64,000 nt of DNA, taken from positions 1-64,000 of the forward strand of contig JAATGT010000183.1 of the NCBI GenBank assembly GCA_015654525.1, read 5' to 3'. Positions 16,281 through 25,041 of this stretch are shown here, in pieces. The position numbers were made by a program, and so were the translations under genes. Numbering within the stretch: the stretch's first letter is position 1; every line of letters begins with the position of its first letter. The notes below the pieces were generated by a model that worked only from the letters and a program-made list of their open reading frames with translations, made no database searches and had not been told where the DNA came from. Source of the DNA: Bacteroidales bacterium. Lineage in GTDB: Bacteria; Bacteroidota; Bacteroidia; Bacteroidales; Paludibacteraceae.

Positions 16281-18188
16281 ATGCAAAAATACCTTTCCAT
16301 ACTCAAACAATACTGGGGCTACGATCAGTTCCGGCCCTTGCAAGGTGATATTATCCAAAGTATTGCTTCGGGAAAAGACACATTGGGACTTATGCCTACC
16401 GGGGGTGGAAAGTCCCTGACTTTTCAGGTGCCTTCCATGGCCATGGAAGGCATTTGTGTGGTGGTTACTCCACTTATTGCCCTGATGAAAGATCAGGTGG
16501 AAAACCTGAAAAAGCGCGGAATCACTGCTGCCGCCATTTTCTCTGGAATGTCACACAACGAGATATTGATGACTCTCGACAATGCCGTGTTCGAAGCCTA
16601 CAAATTTCTGTATGTATCGCCCGAACGGTTGGCGACTCCGGTTTTTATGGAGAAAATAAAACAGGCTAAGGTCTGCATGATAGCCGTGGACGAATCTCAT
16701 TGCATCTCACAATGGGGGTATGATTTCCGTCCATCGTATTTACGCATTGCCAATATTAGGGAATTACTTCCCGACGTTCCGGTGCTGGCGCTTACAGCCA
16801 CTGCCACACCCGAAGTGGTAAACGACATTCAAACACAACTGCACTTCAGGGAACCAAATTTGTTTCAAAAAAGCTTTTTCCGTTCCAACCTAGCTTACGT
16901 GGTGCGAACGGTGGAAAACAAAGACGAGAATCTGCTGAAAATACTAAACAGCGTTACGGGTACATCAGTGGTGTATGTACGCAACCGGAAACGCACCAAA
17001 GAGATTTCCGATTTTCTGAATCTGAACGGCATTTCGGCCGAGAACTTCCATGCCGGACTGAAAAACGAAACAAAAGATGCCAAACAGGGGCGTTGGAAAT
17101 CGGGCGAAACACGGGTAATTGTTTCTACCAATGCCTTCGGGATGGGGATAGATAAAGCTGAAGTGCGTACCGTAGTGCACATGGATTTGCCCGATTCGTT
17201 GGAAGCTTACTTTCAGGAAGCGGGACGTGCTGGACGCGATGAAAAGAAAGCCTATGCCGTGTTGCTCTACAACAATGGTGATGCTGTAAAAATGCGTAAG
17301 CGTGTGACCGACTCCTTTCCCGGAAAAGAAATGGTGGTAAAGGTATACGAGGCATTGGGAAACTACCTGCAAATGGGCGTAGGCTCGGGACTCGACAAAG
17401 TGTTTGCTTTCGACATCGGCGATTTTTGTACAAAGTTTAAACTTCCAATCCTTATAGCTTACAACAGTCTGAAGATACTGCAACAAGCCGGATACATTGA
17501 ACTCACCGACGAACAGGACAGTTCGTCGCGCTTGCTTTTTACCGTTGGGAAAGATGATTTATATAAACTAAAGCAAACACCTGAACAGGAGCGGCTGATA
17601 CATATCCTGCTTCGCTCCTACACCGGTCTATTTACCGATCTGGCTTCCATCAGCGAAGATATAATAGCTAAACGACTGGAGTGGACACGCGACAAAGTGT
17701 ACGAGCAACTAATAGAACTGGCAAAGGAACGCATCATTCAGTTTATCCCCCGAAAAAAAACGCCTTATCTTACTTTCGTCCGCGAACGAGAAGCCACCGA
17801 ACGGGTTGTACTGGGTAAAGAGGCCTATGACGATAGACGCGAACGATACATTGCACGAGTAAAAAGTGTGTTGGATTATGCACAGGAAGAAAATATATGC
17901 CGAAACCAGATACTGCTTTCGTACTTCGGCGAAAAAGACAGCAAACCTTGTGGTAAATGTGACATCTGCCTGAAAAAGAAAGAAACACAAGTGAGCGATG
18001 AAGATTTTGAAGCTATCCGACTGCTTATTCGACAGGAACTGCATGCAGAGGCACTAACCGTAAATGCGTTGATCAAAAAGATCCCGTTCAAAGAACCGAA
18101 AGCATTACAGGTTATCCGCTTTATGATAGATAACAACCAGATAGTGGAAAATGAATTGATGAAACTCGGTTTGAAAAAAGAAAGTTAG
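16281..18188 (+). CDS. recQ: ATP-dependent DNA helicase RecQ
   Basis: RecQ unwinds DNA 3' to 5' in recombination and fork repair. The 635-residue protein shows the Walker A motif TGGGKS at residues 40-45, DESHCISQWGYDFRPSY for motif II and the aromatic loop, and FGMGIDKAEVRTVVHMDLPDSLEAYFQEAGRAGRD for motifs V-VI. The RQC zinc site is in ENICRNQ..YFGEKDSKPCGKCDIC. The C-terminus after the RQC region is short, and I see no convincing HRDC domain, as in other short Bacteroidota RecQ paralogues. A second recQ elsewhere in the genome is likely. Confidence 0.95.
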   Translation: MQKYLSILKQYWGYDQFRPLQGDIIQSIASGKDTLGLMPTGGGKSLTFQVPSMAMEGICVVVTPLIALMKDQVENLKKRGITAAAIFSGMSHNEILMTLDNAVFEAYKFLYVSPERLATPVFMEKIKQAKVCMIAVDESHCISQWGYDFRPSYLRIANIRELLPDVPVLALTATATPEVVNDIQTQLHFREPNLFQKSFFRSNLAYVVRTVENKDENLLKILNSVTGTSVVYVRNRKRTKEISDFLNLNGISAENFHAGLKNETKDAKQGRWKSGETRVIVSTNAFGMGIDKAEVRTVVHMDLPDSLEAYFQEAGRAGRDEKKAYAVLLYNNGDAVKMRKRVTDSFPGKEMVVKVYEALGNYLQMGVGSGLDKVFAFDIGDFCTKFKLPILIAYNSLKILQQAGYIELTDEQDSSSRLLFTVGKDDLYKLKQTPEQERLIHILLRSYTGLFTDLASISEDIIAKRLEWTRDKVYEQLIELAKERIIQFIPRKKTPYLTFVREREATERVVLGKEAYDDRRERYIARVKSVLDYAQEENICRNQILLSYFGEKDSKPCGKCDICLKKKETQVSDEDFEAIRLLIRQELHAEALTVNALIKKIPFKEPKALQVIRFMIDNNQIVENELMKLGLKKES

Positions 18189-18192
18189 TCCT

Positions 18193-18561
18193 TTATATTA
18201 GCTCTCTTCCAAACGGTGTTAATGCCAGTCCCGCCAATTTAAAATGCTGCAGAGCAAAAGGAAGTCCGATAATGGTTATAGCAAACAGAATACCAAAGGC
18301 AAGATGTGTCAAGGCTATCCAAAAACCACCAATCAGAATCCATATTACGTTCATCAAAGTAGAAAAACATCCGGAATCTCCCGCCATCAAGCGCGTCTCG
18401 GTACCAAAAGGCCACAAAGCCAGCATAGCCAGCTTCAGTGTTTGAAGTCCGAATGGAATACCAATAATAGTCACCATCAAAAGTATGCTCGCAATAAGGT
18501 ATTCGGCGGAAATAAGAATTCCACCGAAGACCAGCCAAATAATATTTCCAAGGAGTTTCAT
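18193..18561 (-). CDS. yccF: YccF-family inner-membrane protein
   Basis: The 122-residue protein contains two similar halves, each with two hydrophobic helices and the family pattern IIGIPFGLQTLKLAMLALWPFG and IIGLPFALQHFKLAGLALTPFG. This is the YccF (DUF307) domain duplicated as in Escherichia coli YccF. The molecular function is not known. It is convergent with recQ (4 bases between stops) and lies downstream of the DEAD-box gene's neighbourhood on the same side. The start gives a normal N-terminal membrane helix. Confidence 0.9.
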   Translation of the reverse strand: MKLLGNIIWLVFGGILISAEYLIASILLMVTIIGIPFGLQTLKLAMLALWPFGTETRLMAGDSGCFSTLMNVIWILIGGFWIALTHLAFGILFAITIIGLPFALQHFKLAGLALTPFGRELI

Positions 18562-18620
18562 GATATTAGTTACGAGGAGTTAGTTACGATTTACAAGTAT
18601 TTAGAAAGTAGAAAGTAAAT

Positions 18621-19763
18621 TTAAAATCCATGCAAATTGATATTCTCGCTATCAATCATGGTGACCCATTTACCCATTTTTTTCTGAATAATCCGAAAGT
18701 GATGTTTCTCTTCGGGCGAAATAAGCGAAATAGCTTCACCCGGCGACTCTGCCCTACCCGTTCGTCCGATGCGGTGAATGTAATCTTTGGGTGAGCGGGG
18801 CAATTCGTAGTTAATCACATAAGGCAGAAATTGAATGTCGATCCCCCGCGATATAAGATCGGTAGCTACCAGCACCGGCATCTCGCCCGATTTGAATTTT
18901 CGCAGAGCTTCCGTCCGCGCACCCTGACTTTTTTTACTATGAATGGCCGTTGCCTTGACACCGTTTTTTCTCAGTTTATCCGCCACATTATCGGCTTTAT
19001 AAACCGACGAGGTAAAGATAAGCACCTGTTTCATGTCATTAGTTTTAATCAGGTAACGCAACAACGGACCTTTGTTTTCTTCCGAAACAAAATAACCTAA
19101 CTGCGAAATCAGATCAAAGGTATCAACCTCCTGTTCTATTTTGATGATAACCGGATTTTGCAGAATGATTTGATTGATTCTCGTTACATCATCATTCAGC
19201 GTTGCTGAAAACAACAGGTTCTGACGCTTTTTGGGTAGCAGTTTAAATATAAGACTCATCTCCTCCCTGAAGCCCATGTTCAACATTTTGTCAGCTTCGT
19301 CAAGCACCAGCGTTTCTATGTCCGATACATGTACCGCCTTTGCTTCTATCAGTTCCAACAATCGTCCCGGCGTGGCAACCAATATATTTACACCCTGCAA
19401 CGCCATCATTTGCGGATTAATAGATACGCCACCAAACACAGCCAGTGTCTTAACCCGCTCTGGAAGCGCCCCACCAAAAGTAATAAATACCTCACTTACC
19501 TGCATAGCCAGTTCCCGCGTGGGAACTAATACCAATACATTCACATGGCGGTTTTTGGTCACTGTTTTGCCTTGCAGATTCATCAGTATGGGCAATACAT
19601 AGCCGGCGGTTTTGCCCGAACCGGTCTGTGCAATACCCAACACATCCCGCTTTTTCATGATAGCCGGAATGGCTTCCTGTTGGATAGGGTAAGGTTGTGT
19701 ATAATTCTGATCAGCGAGGGCTTTTATTAAAGCCGGAGATAAACCCAAAGACGCAAAAGGCAT
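18621..19763 (-). CDS. DEAD-box ATP-dependent RNA helicase, RhlE-like
   Basis: The 380-residue protein has a complete helicase core: Q motif (FASLGLSPALIKAL...YPIQQEAIP), Walker A AQTGSGKT at 45-52, PTRELA, VLDEAD near 155, SAT, and the C-terminal motifs ATDLISRGIDI and HRIGRTGRA. It ends soon after motif VI and lacks the long basic C-terminal tail of most RhlE or DeaD proteins, so it is a minimal core. Such enzymes remodel RNA in ribosome assembly or mRNA decay. It is followed by yccF with a 59-base gap. Confidence 0.93.
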   Translation of the reverse strand: MPFASLGLSPALIKALADQNYTQPYPIQQEAIPAIMKKRDVLGIAQTGSGKTAGYVLPILMNLQGKTVTKNRHVNVLVLVPTRELAMQVSEVFITFGGALPERVKTLAVFGGVSINPQMMALQGVNILVATPGRLLELIEAKAVHVSDIETLVLDEADKMLNMGFREEMSLIFKLLPKKRQNLLFSATLNDDVTRINQIILQNPVIIKIEQEVDTFDLISQLGYFVSEENKGPLLRYLIKTNDMKQVLIFTSSVYKADNVADKLRKNGVKATAIHSKKSQGARTEALRKFKSGEMPVLVATDLISRGIDIQFLPYVINYELPRSPKDYIHRIGRTGRAESPGEAISLISPEEKHHFRIIQKKMGKWVTMIDSENINLHGF

Positions 19764-19830
19764 AGTTACTTATTGTTATTGTAAAGGAAAACTTAGAATG
19801 CGTAAAGATAAGCATAATAAATTCAGCAAA

Positions 19831-20961
19831 TCAGGACATACGCCCTTTATAATCTTCGTAACCAAATTCGCGAATCAGCTTAAACTCATTTTCTTTGGTC
19901 CAGATACCAATGCCCGGGTGCGAAACTCCATTGAACATGGTGGTTTTTACCATGGTATAATGAATCATATCTTCGAAAATAATCTGATCGCAAATTTTCA
20001 GTTCCCGGTCGAACGACCAATCGCCAAAATAATCGCCCGACAAGCAACTGTTTCCACCCATGCGGTAAGTTGGTTTACCCTCTATGGCATCGGTTGCCCC
20101 AACGATGGCCGGTTTGTAGGGCATTTCGAGACAATCGGGCATGTGACAAGCAAACGACACATCGAGCATAGCTGTTTTGATACCTTTGTTTTCCACAATA
20201 TCCACCACGCTTGACACCAACACACCCGTTCGCCACGCAAAAGCACTTCCGGGTTCCAGGATCAGTTGCAGATGCGGGTAACGGGCATTAAAGTTTTTCA
20301 ATAACGTAATTAAATGTTCGGTATCATAGCCTCCTTTGGTCATCAGGTGACCACCGCCCATGTTCAGCCATTTTATTTGCGAAAAGAACTTTCCGAATTT
20401 TTCTTCGACCACCGCCAGTGTTCGTTCCAAATCAAACGAAGTCGATTCGCAAAGCGTATGAAAGTGTAAACCTTCCACACCTTCGGGGAGTGTATCACCC
20501 AGCAGTTCTGCCACCACACCCAATCGTGAACCGGGCGCACAAGGATTGTACAAGTCCGTTTCCACATCCGAGAATTCAGGATTAATACGCAAACCACAGG
20601 AAATATTTTCCGATATTGTTTGTGGATAAAAACGTTCAAACTGTTGCAGGGAGTTGAAGGTAATATGGCTGCTGTTACGCATGATTTCGGGAAACTCCCT
20701 ATCGGTATAAGCCGGTCCGTAAGTATGAGCCTTACTTCCCATTTCTTCGTAAGCCAGCCGAGCTTCTGCCAACGAACTGGCCGTAGAATACGGAATATAT
20801 TCACGCACAATGGGGAAAACACTCCACATAGCAAAAGCTTTGAAAGCAACAATAATTTCTACACCTGCACGTTCTTTTACCGATTTAATTAATGCCAAAT
20901 TGTTGCGAAAAGCAAGCTCGTCGAGAACGTAACAGGGGGAAGGGATAGATTGGTAATTCAT
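19831..20961 (-). CDS. nspC: Carboxynorspermidine/carboxyspermidine decarboxylase
   Basis: NspC decarboxylates carboxy(nor)spermidine to the triamine, using pyridoxal phosphate in an alanine-racemase-type barrel. The 376 residues start MNYQSIPSPCYVLDE, place the cofactor lysine in AFKAFAMW (K41), and carry GGGHLMTKGGYD, ILEPGSAFAWRTG, GNSCLSGDYFGDW and MIHYTMVKTTMFNG. Together with the Lys1-type gene upstream on the same strand it forms the alternative spermidine pathway of Bacteroidota. In the genome the two would normally be adjacent, but a GxxExxY cassette lies between them. Confidence 0.94.
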   Translation of the reverse strand: MNYQSIPSPCYVLDELAFRNNLALIKSVKERAGVEIIVAFKAFAMWSVFPIVREYIPYSTASSLAEARLAYEEMGSKAHTYGPAYTDREFPEIMRNSSHITFNSLQQFERFYPQTISENISCGLRINPEFSDVETDLYNPCAPGSRLGVVAELLGDTLPEGVEGLHFHTLCESTSFDLERTLAVVEEKFGKFFSQIKWLNMGGGHLMTKGGYDTEHLITLLKNFNARYPHLQLILEPGSAFAWRTGVLVSSVVDIVENKGIKTAMLDVSFACHMPDCLEMPYKPAIVGATDAIEGKPTYRMGGNSCLSGDYFGDWSFDRELKICDQIIFEDMIHYTMVKTTMFNGVSHPGIGIWTKENEFKLIREFGYEDYKGRMS

Positions 20962-20966
20962 AATAT

Positions 20967-21503
20967 AGTCTGAACTATGATTTTTCTGATTAAATGATTA
21001 ATATGATTCTTAATCATTATAATTTAAATTTTGAATTGGTAAGTCGTTTAAACATCAGACTTTTTGCTCCGAAATTGATCAACAACCCGATTTCCAGGTT
21101 GTAGGCTTCTAAATAATTAATGGCCTGTGCCAAATGCACATTTTCCAGATTAATAACGGCCTTCAATTCTACCGAAACAACATTTTCCACCAGAAAATCA
21201 ACACGCCTTGTGCCAATATGTTTATCTTTATAATAAATCGGCATCTCATGTTCACGGCTAAAGTTAATCCCTCGTAAAGTCATTTCCATTTCTAGTGCCC
21301 GTTGATAAATCACCTCTTGAAAACCGTTTCCAAGGATCTTATGAACTTCCATGGCACAAGCAATTATGGCTTCAGTCAATTTCGAATATTTGTATTTCTC
21401 ATCAACCATAAAAACTGATTCTTATTGGTTTAATATAAAAAAATGATTGCTGCAATCAAAAAATCACAACAATCATTTAATCATATAATCATAGTTTAAG
21501 ACT
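20967..21503. mobile_element. Inverted-repeat cassette carrying the GxxExxY gene
   Basis: The left arm (20967-21018, AGTCTGAACTATGATTTTTCTGATTAAATGATT) matches, in reverse complement, the right arm (21441-21503, GTCTTAAACTATGATTATATGATTAAATGATT). The arms begin a few bases after nspC's start codon and end two bases before the carboxynorspermidine synthase stop, so the cassette exactly fills the space between the two polyamine genes. No transposase is present. Confidence 0.65.
21017..21409 (-). CDS. GxxExxY-family protein (PD-(D/E)XK nuclease-like fold)
   Basis: The 130-residue protein has the name-giving motif in GNGFQEVIYQRALEMEM and a nuclease-like core RRVDFLVENVVSVELKAV, whose D..ExK pattern resembles PD-(D/E)XK enzymes. 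The activity of this family has not been settled to my knowledge. Members are scattered in Bacteroidota and other phyla, often as singletons between unrelated genes. Here it sits inside inverted repeats between lys1 and nspC, suggesting it moves as a unit. I cannot tell whether it is a nuclease or acts in another way. Confidence 0.88.
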   Translation of the reverse strand: MVDEKYKYSKLTEAIIACAMEVHKILGNGFQEVIYQRALEMEMTLRGINFSREHEMPIYYKDKHIGTRRVDFLVENVVSVELKAVINLENVHLAQAINYLEAYNLEIGLLINFGAKSLMFKRLTNSKFKL

Positions 21504-21504
21504 A

Positions 21505-22707
21505 TTATAATTCCAAATCGATGTCATGCAATTCGTGCCAGGGCAATCCTTGTTTGTTTAGTTGTTCCATAAACGGATCGGGATTAAATTCTTCCACGTT
21601 GTAAACACCTGCCTTGCGCCATTCGCCTTTGAAGAACATCATAGCTCCAATCATGGCAGGAACACCGGTGGTGTAACTTACACCCTGTGCGCCGGTTTCT
21701 TTGTATGCTTCTTCGTGGCTGCAATTGTTGTACACATAATAGGTTGTTTCTTTTCCGTCTTTTAATCCTTTGATGCGACAACCGATCGAAGTTTGTCCGG
21801 TATAGTTTTCGCCAAGATCACCCTGATTGGGAAGAACCGCTTTAAGGAACTGGATAGGAACGATTTTTTGTCCGTTGTATTCCACTTCGTCAATGCGAGC
21901 CATACCTATATTCTGAATAACGCGTAAGTGTGTCAGGTATTCCTGTCCGAAAGTCATCCAGAAACGGGCACGCTTGATAGTAGGATAGTTTTTCACCAAC
22001 GATTCCAGTTCTTCATGATAAATCACATACGATTCTTTGGGTCCTACTTCGGGATAATTCAGCGGCATGTGAATTTCGTGTGGTTCAGTTTCCACCCATT
22101 GTCCGTTTTCCCAGTACTTTCCCCGTTGAGTTACCTCGCGGATATTAATCTCCGGATTAAAGTTGGTTGCAAAAGCTTTATGATGATCACCGGCATTACA
22201 ATCCACGATATCCAGGTATTGGATTTCATCAAAATGATGTTTAGCTGCATAAGCCGTATAAATGCTGGTTACTCCCGGGTCGAAACCGCAACCAAGAATA
22301 GCTGTCAGACCGGCCTTTTCAAAGCGATCTTTGTATGCCCATTGCCAACTATATTCGAAATGAGCTTCGTCTTTGGGTTCGTAGTTGGCTGTATCTAGGT
22401 AATTAACTCCGGCTTCCAGACAAGCATCCATAATAGTCAGATCCTGATAAGGAAGAGCTACGTTGATAAGCAGTTCGGGTTTATATGCATTCAGTAATGT
22501 AACCAATTCAAGTACATTGTCGGCATCAACCTGAGCCGTTTTTACTTCTACGCCAAAACGTTTTTTTACGTCTGCAGCAATAACGTCGCATTTTGATTTG
22601 GTGCGACTAGCCAACATGATTTCAGTAAACACATCCGGATTTTGAGCTACTTTGTTTACCACAACAGTTCCCACGCCTCCGGCGCCGATAATCAATACTT
22701 TTCCCAT
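21505..22707 (-). CDS. Carboxynorspermidine/carboxyspermidine synthase (saccharopine dehydrogenase family)
   Basis: The enzyme condenses putrescine or diaminopropane with aspartate semialdehyde and reduces the product with NADPH to carboxyspermidine or carboxynorspermidine. I use the ATG at 22707, which gives MGKVLIIGAGGVGTVV with the dinucleotide loop GAGGVG at 8-13; the track start adds 20 residues that cross a TATTTTTG box. The 400-residue length, LGCGFDPGVTS and AGDHHKAFATNFNPEINIREV fit the family (gene often called lys1 or casdh). It precedes nspC on the same strand, separated by the GxxExxY cassette. Confidence 0.92.
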   Translation of the reverse strand: MGKVLIIGAGGVGTVVVNKVAQNPDVFTEIMLASRTKSKCDVIAADVKKRFGVEVKTAQVDADNVLELVTLLNAYKPELLINVALPYQDLTIMDACLEAGVNYLDTANYEPKDEAHFEYSWQWAYKDRFEKAGLTAILGCGFDPGVTSIYTAYAAKHHFDEIQYLDIVDCNAGDHHKAFATNFNPEINIREVTQRGKYWENGQWVETEPHEIHMPLNYPEVGPKESYVIYHEELESLVKNYPTIKRARFWMTFGQEYLTHLRVIQNIGMARIDEVEYNGQKIVPIQFLKAVLPNQGDLGENYTGQTSIGCRIKGLKDGKETTYYVYNNCSHEEAYKETGAQGVSYTTGVPAMIGAMMFFKGEWRKAGVYNVEEFNPDPFMEQLNKQGLPWHELHDIDLEL

Positions 22708-22931
22708 TTTAGTTGAATGATAAAGTTTATATTTTGAATAATTATTCGTTGACACAAAAATAGACATTTTTGAGTAAATAGAAAAATGGATAGCCGTTTG
22801 TTTACAGCTTATTTGCTTCCATCGCCATCCTCGATTTTAGGAGAGCAAAAGACATTACATTTCTATTTCTCAACTTTTACATCTTACTTACTAATCTTTA
22901 CTCTTTGTTCTTTGCTCTTTGCTCTAAAATC

Positions 22932-23576
22932 TTACTTCTCATAAACCGTCGGATCAAATCCTGCCAGTCCTTCTTTTCGCTCGGTACAGGTACCACACGT
23001 TCCACAATGAATTTCGTGCCCGTTGTAACAAGAATAAGTATCTTCGAACGGCACACCAATTTCTTTTCCTATCAAGGCAATTTCACGCTTTGTAAGGTTG
23101 GTATAAGGAGCCAGAATCTCGCAATGGTTGTATGTTCCCAGACTGATAGCTTTATTCATAGCCTCAATAAATTCTTCGCGACAGTCAGGATAAATAGCAT
23201 GATCACCTGCATGATTCGAAATCATCAGTTTATCGCAACCAATACTTTCGGCAATACCGGCAGCAATGCTTAACATGATGCCATTACGAAAAGGAACCAC
23301 GGTTTTAATCATGTTTTGATCTTCATAATGTCCGTTCGGAATATCACCTCCTGATTGTAAGAGGTCGGAAACAAACCCCATCTTATTCATGTCAAGTTCA
23401 ATTACGTGATGTTCTATGCCAAGTCTCTTGCAATTTCTGGCAGCATATTCCATTTCACGTAAGTTATGTTTCGACCCATAATTAAAGGTCAAAGCACGGC
23501 GAATCCGGTCGGCATGTTCATACAAAGCCACCGAACTATCCATTCCACCTGAATATAAAATTACCATATCTTTCAT
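22932..23576 (-). CDS. queC: 7-cyano-7-deazaguanine synthase
   Basis: QueC converts 7-carboxy-7-deazaguanine to preQ0 with ATP and ammonia, in queuosine synthesis. I use the ATG at 23576 (MKDMVILYSGGMDSSVAL, 214 residues), which puts the PP-loop SGGMDSS at 9-15; the track start begins inside a probable -7 box. The zinc-binding cysteines are in SCYNGHEIHCGTCGTCTERKEGL at the C-terminus. It lies between polyamine genes, and no other que gene is seen in the window. A TATTTTTG box lies at 23597-23604 on the minus strand. Confidence 0.95.
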   Translation of the reverse strand: MKDMVILYSGGMDSSVALYEHADRIRRALTFNYGSKHNLREMEYAARNCKRLGIEHHVIELDMNKMGFVSDLLQSGGDIPNGHYEDQNMIKTVVPFRNGIMLSIAAGIAESIGCDKLMISNHAGDHAIYPDCREEFIEAMNKAISLGTYNHCEILAPYTNLTKREIALIGKEIGVPFEDTYSCYNGHEIHCGTCGTCTERKEGLAGFDPTVYEK

Positions 23577-23699
23577 CTCTTCATTTTTTTGGAGCACAAA
23601 AATACTCAAAACACTGCAAACTTCCGCTAATACAGTGACTTTTTGTTAGTAGGGTTAGAAATGATGGTTTTTTTGTATTTTTGCAGTTGAAAAAACAAA

Positions 23700-23767
23700 C
23701 CACTAAGACACTAAGAACATTTAGTATCACTTAGTGGTTCATTGTAAACTTAGTGTCTTAGCGGTAA
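23700..23767. repeat. ACTAAGACACTAAGAACA-family inverted repeat upstream of aguA
   Basis: ACCACTAAGACACTAAG and its reverse form CTTAGTGTCTTAGCGGT flank a second smaller pair CCACTAAG/CTTAGTGG. The right arm ends three bases before the aguA start codon. It is related to the element at 12993-13130. Part of it was read as codons by the longer ORF call. Confidence 0.65.
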
Positions 23768-23769
23768 AA

Positions 23770-24786
23770 ATGAATTTGAAACCAACCATACAACTCCCTG
23801 CCGAATGGGCCGAACAACAATTTGTTCAACTAACCTGGCCACATGCCGAAACTGATTGGGCTTATATGCTCGACGAAGTAAATACCTGTTTTGTCAACAT
23901 TGCCCGCGAAATAATCAAACACGAAAACCTGTTGATTGTTTGTACTGACACTGATGAAGTGGAACAACTGCTGGGCGATGCCGATTTATCGCGCATCACC
24001 TTTGCCGAAATGGCAACCAACGATACCTGGGCACGCGATCATGGTGGAATAACCGTATTGGAAGACGGAAAACCGGTGATTTACGATTTTACTTTCAACG
24101 GATGGGGAATGAAGTTCGCAGCTAATCACGACAATATGATTACCCGGAGACTTTATTCGGCCGGAATCTTTGGAGAGGCTCGTCATCGTAACTGCTTTGA
24201 CTTTGTGTTGGAAGGCGGTAGTATCGAATCCGACGGCGAAGGAACATTACTCACCACAGCCGAATGCCTGCTATCGGATAACCGCAACAACTTATCGGAA
24301 GAAGATATAGAAGCGCGGTTGAAAGAATATTTCGGATTAAAAAAAGTGTTGTGGCTTAATCACGGTTATCTTGCCGGCGACGATACCGATAGTCATGTAG
24401 ATACATTGGCCCGACTTTGCGACAAAAGCACCATTGCTTACGTAAAATGCGATGATACGGAGGACGAACATTATGTGGAGTTGAAAAAGATGAAAAAAGA
24501 ACTTCGTCAGTTTCAGAATTCCGAAGGCAGATACTACAGACTTATTCCGCTCCCTATGGCCGATGCCGTATACGAAGACGATGAACGTCTTCCGGCAACG
24601 TATGCTAACTTTTTGATCATAAATGGAGCAGTATTAATCCCGACTTACAATTCACCGAAAGACGAAATAGCCAAACAACAATTGCAAAGAGCCTTCCCCG
24701 ACCGGGAAATAGTAGGAATCAATTGTCTTGCATTGATTAAACAACATGGATCGTTGCATTGCGTAACGATGCAATATCCAAAATAG
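23770..24786 (+). CDS. aguA: Agmatine deiminase
   Basis: AguA hydrolyses agmatine to N-carbamoylputrescine and ammonia. I use the ATG at 23770 (MNLKPTIQLPAEWAEQQFVQLTWPH, 338 residues); the track start at 23734 lies in a dispersed repeat. Visible signatures are NDTWARDHGGI, the loop VLEGGSIESDGEGTLLTT, DDTDSHVDTLARL, and HGSLHCVTMQ near the C-terminus with the catalytic cysteine in the GxxHC context of the guanidino-modifying fold. It works with AguB 255 bases downstream to make putrescine. Confidence 0.94.
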   Translation: MNLKPTIQLPAEWAEQQFVQLTWPHAETDWAYMLDEVNTCFVNIAREIIKHENLLIVCTDTDEVEQLLGDADLSRITFAEMATNDTWARDHGGITVLEDGKPVIYDFTFNGWGMKFAANHDNMITRRLYSAGIFGEARHRNCFDFVLEGGSIESDGEGTLLTTAECLLSDNRNNLSEEDIEARLKEYFGLKKVLWLNHGYLAGDDTDSHVDTLARLCDKSTIAYVKCDDTEDEHYVELKKMKKELRQFQNSEGRYYRLIPLPMADAVYEDDERLPATYANFLIINGAVLIPTYNSPKDEIAKQQLQRAFPDREIVGINCLALIKQHGSLHCVTMQYPK

Positions 24787-24819
24787 ACGATAGAACAAAG
24801 ATCCAAGAACAAAGACTAA

Positions 24820-25035
24820 ATTACGCGAAGCTAATAAGGTCAAAGAAAAATATTGCGACGCAAACATTTAGTAGACAAGTTAACCGGTAAACGAGTACAC
24901 TTTCAATTGTTCAAGGACGAACAATAACAATAAATAACGCGCAGCTAATAACGCCGAAGGAAAATATCGCGAACGAAGTGAGCAAATATCACGAAGTAAA
25001 TATCGCCGCAGGCTAATAACACGAAGTAAATATCG
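24820..25035 (+). repeat. Dispersed AATATCGC/CTAATAA repeat cluster between aguA and aguB
   Basis: The region repeats short words: GCGCAGCTAATAACGCCGAAGG, AAATATCGCGAACGAAGTGAG, CAAATATCACGAAGTAAATATCGCCGCAGGCTAATAACACGAAGTAAATATCG. Related sequence in reverse orientation lies at 25925-25995 and 59741-59815. The word GACAAGTTAACCGGTAAACGAGTACAC at 24875-24901 is a separate repeat-like stretch. No ORF is evident. Confidence 0.6.
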
Positions 25036-25041
25036 GATCAT

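Noticed and set aside
18244-18618. Plus-strand ORF of 124 residues
   Set aside because: It is antisense to yccF, which has a clear duplicated family pattern.
22708-22767. Longer N-terminus of the carboxynorspermidine synthase (MSIFVSTNN...)
   Set aside because: These codons cross a TATTTTTG promoter box, and the Rossmann loop would be displaced by 20 residues compared with the family.
23734-23769. Longer N-terminus of agmatine deiminase
   Set aside because: The sequence lies in the ACTAAGACACTAAG repeat and does not resemble the family.
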